In this document: positions 1 to 5,245 of the stretch, one piece after another
How the letters are laid out: each line of letters starts with the position of its first letter
Position numbering within the stretch: position 1 is the stretch's first letter
DNA from: a bacterium
GTDB lineage: Bacteria > Chlamydiota > Chlamydiia > Chlamydiales > FEN-1388
NCBI GenBank assembly: GCA_021811115.1
Contig: JAJZPP010000004.1
Location: forward strand, 1-11,703
Length of the DNA stretch: 11,703 bases
Reading direction: 5' to 3'
Position numbers and translations under genes: made by a program
Notes under the pieces: model-generated
The model's input: the letters and a program-made list of their open reading frames with translations, nothing else
Told to the model about the DNA's origin: nothing
Databases searched by the model: none

Positions 1-663
1 GGGGAAGCAGAAGGTCCCACAAAGCTTAAACTCTCAGACACAACAGAAAGCGACGCCTCAGCGAAAGCTAAATTTGAGGCAGCCGTTGAAAAGGCCGACA
101 CATCCAAAGTCGAACGCAGGGTAGATATTGCGTCCGAACCGGCGGTCAATGAGACGAAGAAACAATCGCTCCTGGATCTAGCGACAAAAGCCACAAATGT
201 ACCTCAAAAGGTCGCTCCGACGCCAAAAATGCTCTCTGATCAGGCGACAAGCCTCAAGAATCAGATCGCACGGCCGCGCGCCGTTTTACTGGAAGCTGCC
301 GACGCCCCTCTTGATGGACAATCGATCGCCACGCTCTCCAGCCACCTGGAACATATCAACCGGTCACTCCGCGATGTAACCAAGCTCACAACTGGCGTAG
401 AGGTTGAAACCGCTCCTTCGATCACGGCTGAAAAATCACCTGCAATCCGTTTCTTAAGCTACTTGACCGAAAGCGACAAACAGCTCTCCAATCTTGTCAC
501 TGAAATCGATGCTATGCAAAACAGTAAGACGCAGCTGACCCCAGCGAAACTATTGGCTGTCCAAATAAAGCTCGGATTTGTGCAACAAGAGCTCGAATTT
601 TTTACAACGGTGCTCAACAAAGCGCTTGAATCTACCAAAACGATCATGAACGTACAAATCTAA
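1..663 (+). CDS. 5'-truncated T3SS gene; C-terminus like SctI inner rod protein
   Basis: The reading frame is open from base 1 to the TAA at 661-663, so 220 residues are visible and the start lies upstream. The first 75 or so residues are Ala/Lys/Glu/Thr-rich and look disordered. An internal ATG at 229 exists but nothing favours it, because the frame is open and protein-like before it. The last 45 residues (Pro181-Ala-Lys-Leu-Leu, Gln188, then a hydrophobic helix with Lys-Ala-Leu-Glu-Ser-Thr-Lys-Thr-Ile-Met-Asn) resemble the C-terminal helix of SctI/YscI/PrgJ rod subunits, where a PxxLLxxQ segment precedes a helix ending in a T(L/I) motif. It lies 11 bases upstream of sctN, the place of CT668 in Chlamydia. 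Family SctI proteins are usually about 80-120 residues, so this one carries a long N-terminal extension. The coding call is firm; the SctI assignment is inference from pattern and position. Confidence 0.8.
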   Translation, partial: GEAEGPTKLKLSDTTESDASAKAKFEAAVEKADTSKVERRVDIASEPAVNETKKQSLLDLATKATNVPQKVAPTPKMLSDQATSLKNQIARPRAVLLEAADAPLDGQSIATLSSHLEHINRSLRDVTKLTTGVEVETAPSITAEKSPAIRFLSYLTESDKQLSNLVTEIDAMQNSKTQLTPAKLLAVQIKLGFVQQELEFFTTVLNKALESTKTIMNVQI

Positions 664-674
664 AAGATAGGTGT

Positions 675-2018
675 ATGGTAGAAAAAGAGGTAGATGAATC
701 TTCAATAGAGTCGAAACTTGAGGAAGTGATCCACAAGCTCGATGAGATTGAAATTACGACGGTAAGCGGTCGTATTACTGAGACAGTAGGCATGATTATT
801 CGGGCGATAGTCCCGAATGTAAAAACAGGAGAAATTTGTCTTGTAAAACGCGAGGGAATGGAACCCCTCATGTGCGAAGTGGTGGGGTTCACCAGTGAAG
901 AGGTGATCCTTTCTCCTTTAGGAGAGATGGTTGGCATTGGCCCCTCTTCAGAGGTGATCCCCACTCACCGACCACTGAGTGTAAATGTCGGTCCGAATCT
1001 ACTCGGTCGAATTCTGGACGCCTTGGGAAGGCCTCTTGATGTGGCTCAAAAGGGTCCTCTAGACACTACGGAAGTAGTCCCCGTCATTCGAGCTCCCCCT
1101 GATCCGACCAAGCGCAAAATTATTAAAGAGCCGCTTTCAGTCGGAATCCGAGTCTTTGACGGGGCGCTCTGTGTTGGGATTGGCCAACGTGTCGGGATCT
1201 TTGCGGCTGCAGGCGGAGGAAAATCCACACTTCTCGGCATGATAGCCAGAAACGCAGTTGCCGACGTCAACGTGATCAGTTTGATTGGTGAGCGGGGTCG
1301 TGAGTTACGGGAGTTCATCGAGAAGGATTTGGGTCCTGAGGGGCTCAAGCGGTCGGTTCTGATCATCTCAACATCCGATCAGGCCTCACAGCTTCGTCTG
1401 AACGCCGCCTATGTAGGAACCGCTATCGCCGAATACTTCCGAGACCAGGGTAAGTCAGTCATCTTCATGATGGACTCTGTGACCCGCTTTGCGCGGGCCA
1501 TTCGGGAGGTTGGACTGGCCGCAGGAGAACCGCCGGCTCGTGGTGGGTATACTCCCTCGGTCTTCTCAACACTCCCCCGATTGCTTGAGCGGTCCGGAAA
1601 CTCTGACATCGGATCGATAACCGCATTCTACACCATCCTCGTTGCTGGGGATGATATGAATGAGCCGGTGGCTGACGAGGTGCGCTCCATTCTCGACGGT
1701 CACATTATCCTCTCAGCCGACCTGGCACGGCAGTACCATTATCCGGCCGTGGATGTGCTCTCTTCCGCAAGCCGGGTTCTGACATCGATTACGACAAAAG
1801 AGCACCAGCAATTGATTGGGAAGGTTCGGGAGGTGCTAGCAACCTACAAGAAGAACGAGCTGCTCATCAAGATCGGCGAGTACAAACGGGGAACCGATAA
1901 GAATGTGGATTTTTCGATCGATTATGTCGACAAGGTCAACCGGTTCCTCAGGCAAGGGATTGACGAGAAGTGCAACTGGCAAGAGACGCAGCAACAGCTC
2001 AAAGCACTCTTTAAGTAG
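675..2018 (+). CDS. sctN: Type III secretion export ATPase SctN (CdsN/YscN)
   Basis: Cytoplasmic hexameric ATPase at the base of the injectisome; it strips chaperones and unfolds substrates for export. The 447-residue length is normal for the SctN/FliI family. An N-terminal barrel (about residues 28-100) precedes the RecA-like core. Visible catalytic parts are a P-loop with Lys183-Ser184-Thr185, catalytic Glu206 in GERGREL, Walker B Asp267 in FMMDSVTR, the PPARGGYTPSVFS segment after it, and the arginine-finger Arg367 in SSASRVL. The C-terminal helical domain ends in a typical FLRQG...LKALF tail. The P-loop is FAAAGGGKST, while SctN/FliI proteins usually read FAGSGVGKST, so three positions differ but the Lys and Ser stay. 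The ATG at 675 sits just after AGGTG with a very short spacer; together with the 11-base gap this suggests translational coupling to the preceding gene. Family identity is certain. Confidence 0.98.
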   Translation: MVEKEVDESSIESKLEEVIHKLDEIEITTVSGRITETVGMIIRAIVPNVKTGEICLVKREGMEPLMCEVVGFTSEEVILSPLGEMVGIGPSSEVIPTHRPLSVNVGPNLLGRILDALGRPLDVAQKGPLDTTEVVPVIRAPPDPTKRKIIKEPLSVGIRVFDGALCVGIGQRVGIFAAAGGGKSTLLGMIARNAVADVNVISLIGERGRELREFIEKDLGPEGLKRSVLIISTSDQASQLRLNAAYVGTAIAEYFRDQGKSVIFMMDSVTRFARAIREVGLAAGEPPARGGYTPSVFSTLPRLLERSGNSDIGSITAFYTILVAGDDMNEPVADEVRSILDGHIILSADLARQYHYPAVDVLSSASRVLTSITTKEHQQLIGKVREVLATYKKNELLIKIGEYKRGTDKNVDFSIDYVDKVNRFLRQGIDEKCNWQETQQQLKALFK

Positions 2019-2030
2019 GGTTGAGGGCGT

Positions 2031-2558
2031 ATGACAGTTGAGAACATGCCCCCTTACCCGCTTGCAGAGGTGCTGGAGATCAAGAAACGGCGGGTCGAAG
2101 TGGCAACACAGGTGGTACGTGAGAAGATCCAACTGCTGCAGGCGGAGCAGAAGAAACTGGAAGAGCGGGAGGAGGAGAGGAACAAAGTCAAAGATCACCA
2201 CAAAGCCAAGGTGGATCAGCTGCGGCATGAGCTGGATGAAGGCACGTATAGTGACCGGATTGAGCGGAGCAAAGTGTATATCAAAGTGGTGCAAGAGCGG
2301 CTCATTGTCGAGGAAAAAAAGGTAAAGGAGCAGAAACAGCAGGTGGATTTAGCGCAGAAAAACCTGGATATTGCCAAGAATGCGCTCAAAGATAGACGAA
2401 AGGAAGAGGAAAAGATCGAGACCCACAAAACGGAGTGGATCAAAGAGACGATTAAGGAGCTCCAGGTGGTTGAAACACGGCTGGAGGATGAGATTGGGTC
2501 GACGATGTTCCTCTCCAAGATGATTAAGGCGAAAGATGAGGCTCGCCGGGCAGATTAA
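2031..2558 (+). CDS. sctO: T3SS stalk protein SctO (CdsO/YscO, FliJ-like)
   Basis: A 175-residue, highly charged protein that is helical almost throughout, with strong Lys/Glu/Gln heptads. That is the signature of the FliJ/YscO family, a two-helix coiled coil that inserts in the central pore of the SctN hexamer and links it to the export gate protein SctV. The N-terminus begins with the motif PYPLAEVLEIKKRRVEVA, which is the kind of start seen in chlamydial CT670-type proteins. The ATG at 2031 is preceded by GAGGG at a normal distance; a second in-frame ATG at 2046 is possible but has no better ribosome binding site. The gene sits 12 bases after sctN, as expected for the SctN partner. Sequence identity in this family is always low, so the call rests on position, length and coiled-coil character. 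Confidence 0.92.
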   Translation: MTVENMPPYPLAEVLEIKKRRVEVATQVVREKIQLLQAEQKKLEEREEERNKVKDHHKAKVDQLRHELDEGTYSDRIERSKVYIKVVQERLIVEEKKVKEQKQQVDLAQKNLDIAKNALKDRRKEEEKIETHKTEWIKETIKELQVVETRLEDEIGSTMFLSKMIKAKDEARRAD

Positions 2559-2581
2559 TATGAATGAGGGAGTTTAACCGT

Positions 2582-3526
2582 ATGGCTAACATAATAGATC
2601 CGAATGATGCTCTCCGTATCCAACGAAACGAAGATGATGAGAAAAAGAAATCCTCTTCCACGAGGACAGATGCGCCAGCTGTCTCCCCTTCAAAGCAGGG
2701 GCAATTTTTGGCAGCTCTTGAGCGCAAAGATAGTCAACCGAAAAAGGGAGGAGGAGAGGGTAAAAAAGAGGTTCCTGCAGGCCTCTTCCAGGCCATTCAG
2801 CCCAAAGAGGACATTGGATCAGAAGAGGAGGGGTTTGCTGGCCAAACGTCTGAACAGCCTCCAGAACCGACCCCACAACGGCCAATTGAGCTTCCCAAAA
2901 CACCGGCGGCTACCTCTTCCCTGTTTGAAGAGGCGGCCCGACATGTAGCGCCAACACAGACTCGCTTGACAGGGAAAGCTGAAGCGCCAAAACCGAAGAC
3001 CGAAAAAGAGAAAACAACCGTGAAGAAAGAGGAGGCGGCGCCAAAAGGGCAACAACCTGTTCAGCCACCCATTGTAGGCGTTGCCGATCTGAGGAGAGCC
3101 ACCACCAGCATCGAAGAGCCCAAAGATACCAGAACCCACCTCCAAGCGCTCGTGAAAGAGTGCGTCTCTGCCATTGAAACGCTTGTTTCCAAAGGGGAGA
3201 CGACCAGTGTTGTCACGCTCAAGAACTTGCCTCTCTTCGAAGGGTCCACTCTTACTGTCACAGAGTATGCCACAGCGCGAAAAGAGTTTAACATTTCCTT
3301 CACCAACCTCTCACCAGATGCCAGGAGGCTTATTGAGGTAGCAGCCAACCAAGACCAGCTTCGTCAATCGCTTGTCGAGAAGGGGTATGCGCTGCACATG
3401 ATCACGATTGAGGCGCCGCCCAAACCTATCGTTGCGGCCAGTGTCGAGACGCAAGCCGAAACTGGCGGGCGGAGAGGTGAAGGCCAAAAAAAGAGCGGGA
3501 GCCAAGGCGGCACCGACGTACTGTAG
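2582..3526 (+). CDS. sctP: T3SS needle-length / substrate-switch protein SctP (CdsP)
   Basis: Predicted FliK/YscP-type regulator, exported early, whose C-terminal domain signals the switch from needle to later substrates. From the ATG at 2582 it is 314 residues. The first 180 are Pro/Lys/Glu/Gln-rich with no clear fold, as in the ruler part of this family. A globular T3S4/FliK-like domain follows at about residues 185-280, with a beta pattern around NLPLFEGSTLTVTEY and a helix-strand LRQSLVEKGYALHMITIE. The last 30 residues are Gly/Lys/Arg-rich. I chose 2582 because AGGGAG lies 9 bases before it; an in-frame ATG at 2564 would add six residues (MREFNR) but has no Shine-Dalgarno sequence. The gene follows sctO closely, as in Chlamydia (CT671). 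Its stop codon overlaps a palindrome that probably ends the operon. Confidence 0.88.
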   Translation: MANIIDPNDALRIQRNEDDEKKKSSSTRTDAPAVSPSKQGQFLAALERKDSQPKKGGGEGKKEVPAGLFQAIQPKEDIGSEEEGFAGQTSEQPPEPTPQRPIELPKTPAATSSLFEEAARHVAPTQTRLTGKAEAPKPKTEKEKTTVKKEEAAPKGQQPVQPPIVGVADLRRATTSIEEPKDTRTHLQALVKECVSAIETLVSKGETTSVVTLKNLPLFEGSTLTVTEYATARKEFNISFTNLSPDARRLIEVAANQDQLRQSLVEKGYALHMITIEAPPKPIVAASVETQAETGGRRGEGQKKSGSQGGTDVL

Positions 3527-3546
3527 AGGCTTTTGCAAAAGCCTCT
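3525..3546. terminator. Perfect 22-bp palindrome between convergent genes, possible bidirectional terminator
   Basis: The sequence AGAGGCTTTTG followed by its exact reverse complement forms a 22-base perfect palindrome. It overlaps the last two bases of the sctP TAG and ends 4 bases before the stop codon of the convergent minus-strand gene. A transcript from either strand would fold the same hairpin (7-8 bp stem with a TTGCAA loop region). No clear U-tract follows on either side, so it is not a textbook intrinsic terminator. Its place between two convergent stop codons still favours transcript ending or 3'-end protection. Confidence 0.45.
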
Positions 3547-3550
3547 CAAA

Positions 3551-3844
3551 TTACCGAATATTCTTCGTAATGCTGACAGCAGCGCCATGCATCGCAGCCG
3601 CTACCGCCGAGCAGAACTCCGATGTTTGCGTCAGCTTATTCATCTCAAATTGCGTATCAAACATATCCGCAATACTCATCTCACCTTTTTTAGCTCGCAT
3701 ATCATCGATCTTTTTGCTGACAGCTTGGGTCAACGATTCGATGTCATCTACGAGAAAATCGAAGTTGATTCCCTTTCGTGGCTCGAGCAAATTGTTCTTT
3801 TTGTCAATGCCAACCCATGGGTTTCGTGGACCAGGATTTGCCAT
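3551..3844 (-). CDS. Small T3SS needle/rod-subunit-like protein, inverted within the T3SS locus
   Basis: A 97-residue protein. The first 30 residues are Pro/Gly/Asn/Lys-rich; residues 31-53 form an amphipathic helix (LVDDIESLTQAVSKKIDDM). Residues 57-97 have the pattern SIADMF..Q..MN.L.Q.SE...(16-18)..ITKNIR. This resembles the C-terminal helix of small T3SS filament subunits as I recall them (S..DMF.MQ..MN.LSQ.SE...V..A.N.AI.SMARN.K), found in chlamydial needle-type and related rod proteins. The size and two-helix layout also fit a needle subunit. The ATG at 3844 has a good ribosome binding site, GAGGAA, 5 bases upstream on the minus strand, and a plausible own promoter. It lies opposite to and between sctP and sctQ, which are adjacent in Chlamydia. 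That it is a real gene is well supported; the needle/rod assignment is an inference that needs a profile search. Confidence 0.78.
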   Translation of the reverse strand: MANPGPRNPWVGIDKKNNLLEPRKGINFDFLVDDIESLTQAVSKKIDDMRAKKGEMSIADMFDTQFEMNKLTQTSEFCSAVAAAMHGAAVSITKNIR

Positions 3845-3889
3845 AAGTGTTCCTCACACGTTTTATTACTGCACAAACAATGAAGGCCT

Positions 3890-3919
3890 ATGGTACTCTC
3901 TTTTTACCTTGGGTGTCAA
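3890..3919 (-). promoter_or_regulatory. Candidate sigma70-type promoter for the inverted needle-like gene
   Basis: Read on the minus strand, TTGACA (3919-3914) is followed after 18 bases by TACCAT (3895-3890), matching four of six bases of TATAAT. A start near 3883 would give a leader of about 40 bases to the ATG at 3844, with a GAGGAA ribosome binding site. The perfect -35 box is the stronger part; the -10 is imperfect. Confidence 0.5.
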
Positions 3920-3934
3920 ATGGGACGCTTGACA
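3914..3934. repeat. Inverted repeat TGTCAA-N9-TTGACA spanning two divergent -35 boxes
   Basis: The two half-sites are exact reverse complements, and adding two bases on each side (GGTGTCAA / TTGACATC) leaves only one mismatch. The half-sites are also the two -35 boxes of the divergent promoter candidates. The symmetry may simply reflect two good -35 hexamers, or it may be an operator where one dimeric regulator controls both directions. Confidence 0.5.
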
Positions 3935-3958
3935 TCCCTCATCACCGTTTGTTATTAA
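3929..3958 (+). promoter_or_regulatory. Candidate sigma70-type promoter for sctQ and the kinase
   Basis: TTGACA (3929-3934), an 18-base spacer, then TATTAA (3953-3958) with four of six consensus matches. Initiation near 3965 would leave a leader of about 33 bases before the GTG start of sctQ. An independent promoter is needed here because the inverted gene and the palindrome separate sctQ from the upstream T3SS genes. Confidence 0.5.
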
Positions 3959-3997
3959 CAAAAGAATTGCTACAACGCTTCAGTCGTACGGGTTAAG

Positions 3998-5242
3998 GTG
4001 GAACCACAAAATATCATCAACCGCTTGCGCCACTTCTCGAGAGAATTGTACGCACTCGACCAAAAACCCCTGCTGGCGCACACCTTCTCTTTCCCATGGG
4101 AGGCGTACGCGGCGGCTCTCACAAAACTGTTTGGTTGCCCCATCACGCTCACTCCCCAGGAGGTAGCGTGGAAAGAAAAGACAGCCCTCGCTGCAGGCGT
4201 CTGCACACCGTACTCCACCATGGCCATCGATCTGCCTGGGATGACTGGATCGATTCACCTCCTGGTCAGCCGTGCCGATTTCCTAACGCTTCTCTCTCAA
4301 TCGCTCAAGATAGACATAGAAAAGATCCAACAGCAAGATCCGGCATTCATTGATCAGTTTATCCTCTTTGCCACAACTCACCTCCTCTCCTCAGCCCAGA
4401 CGCTCCCCCCCCTCCAATCGCTCTCCCCCCACCTCGTGTCATTAGCACCCCCTATCAGCATCGAGGAAGCGGGCGCCCTCTGCCAGGATATTGTTGTGAC
4501 CATCGGCGAAACCAGAGGCCTGGCACGAGCCATCATCCCGGCTCCCTTCCTTGAGAGCTGGAAAGAGGCGCGAGCGGCTGAGGCGCCCCCCTGGGCGGAA
4601 CTGAGCACAACGTTGTCCTTAGAAGCGGGCCGCAGCTTTTTGGCACCCGAAGAGATCGCTTCGCTCCACGTAGGTGATTTTTTAGCCATCCAACACCCCT
4701 TCTACATTCCCAATTCCCCAAAATCGCGCATGTACCTTACGTTACAAGGAAAGCCGCTCTTTCGGGCGAAGATAAAAGATGAGACGGTGCAAATCCTCGA
4801 AATGCCCTTAGAGCACGAAGCGTTCACCCCTATTGGAGGCCTCGCCATGCCAGCACAATCAGACCCTCTTCCCCCAGCAGAAGAGCCTCTTCCCCTCCCA
4901 GAAACCGAAGAGAAAAACCCATTTGAAGGAGAAGAGGAAGAAGAACCGCCCGCTCCCCCCTTGACCAAAGAGGAGGTGCAAGCGACCACGATCTCTTCGC
5001 GACTGGCCAAAGAGCCGCTCCAACTGGAAACCCTCCCCCTTTCCATCTCCTTTCAGCTCGCAGAAATCTCAATGACGATCGCTCAGATCTCCGCCTTACA
5101 GCCTGGCAACCTACTCGACCTTCAGATCCGGCCAGAGAATGGGGTCTGCCTCATTGTCAATAACCAAGTCTTTGCCACAGGAGATCTTGTCATGATCGGG
5201 GATACGGTAGGCGTCCAGATCAAAGAAATCGGTCTGAAATAA
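3998..5242 (+). CDS. sctQ: T3SS sorting-platform (C-ring) protein SctQ (CdsQ)
   Basis: Cytoplasmic sorting-platform component homologous to flagellar FliM/FliN; with SctK, SctL and SctN it queues chaperone-substrate pairs. Its 414 residues show an N-terminal region (about 1-195), a first SpoA domain (about 203-268, with FLAPEEIASLHVGDFLAI), a Pro/Glu-rich linker (about 281-325, including a run of five Glu) and a C-terminal SpoA2 domain (about 340-412). SpoA2 shows the classic LPLSISFQLAE...LQPGNLLDL...VNNQVFATGDLVMIGDTVGVQI pattern. The start is GTG at 3998: an in-frame stop lies at 3956-3958 and no ATG comes between, and the next in-frame ATG would remove the beginning of the domain. The ribosome binding site is weak. 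The kinase gene follows after 3 bases. The order matches CT672-CT673, but separation from sctP by an inverted gene is unusual. Confidence 0.95.
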   Translation: MEPQNIINRLRHFSRELYALDQKPLLAHTFSFPWEAYAAALTKLFGCPITLTPQEVAWKEKTALAAGVCTPYSTMAIDLPGMTGSIHLLVSRADFLTLLSQSLKIDIEKIQQQDPAFIDQFILFATTHLLSSAQTLPPLQSLSPHLVSLAPPISIEEAGALCQDIVVTIGETRGLARAIIPAPFLESWKEARAAEAPPWAELSTTLSLEAGRSFLAPEEIASLHVGDFLAIQHPFYIPNSPKSRMYLTLQGKPLFRAKIKDETVQILEMPLEHEAFTPIGGLAMPAQSDPLPPAEEPLPLPETEEKNPFEGEEEEEPPAPPLTKEEVQATTISSRLAKEPLQLETLPLSISFQLAEISMTIAQISALQPGNLLDLQIRPENGVCLIVNNQVFATGDLVMIGDTVGVQIKEIGLK

Positions 5243-5245
5243 TCC

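Noticed and set aside
1836..2294. 152-codon minus-strand frame opposite sctN and sctO
   Set aside because: Leu/His/Val-rich composition is the complement of Lys/Glu/Gln coiled-coil coding; sctN and sctO are certain in this region.
2564..2581. Upstream ATG start for sctP at 2564
   Set aside because: It has no Shine-Dalgarno sequence, whereas the ATG at 2582 follows AGGGAG at a suitable distance; kept only as an alternative.
3408..3932. 174-codon plus-strand open frame across the end of sctP and the inverted gene
   Set aside because: It is out of frame with sctP, runs through the palindrome and the antisense of a gene with a good ribosome binding site, and has a Ser/Leu-rich shadow composition.
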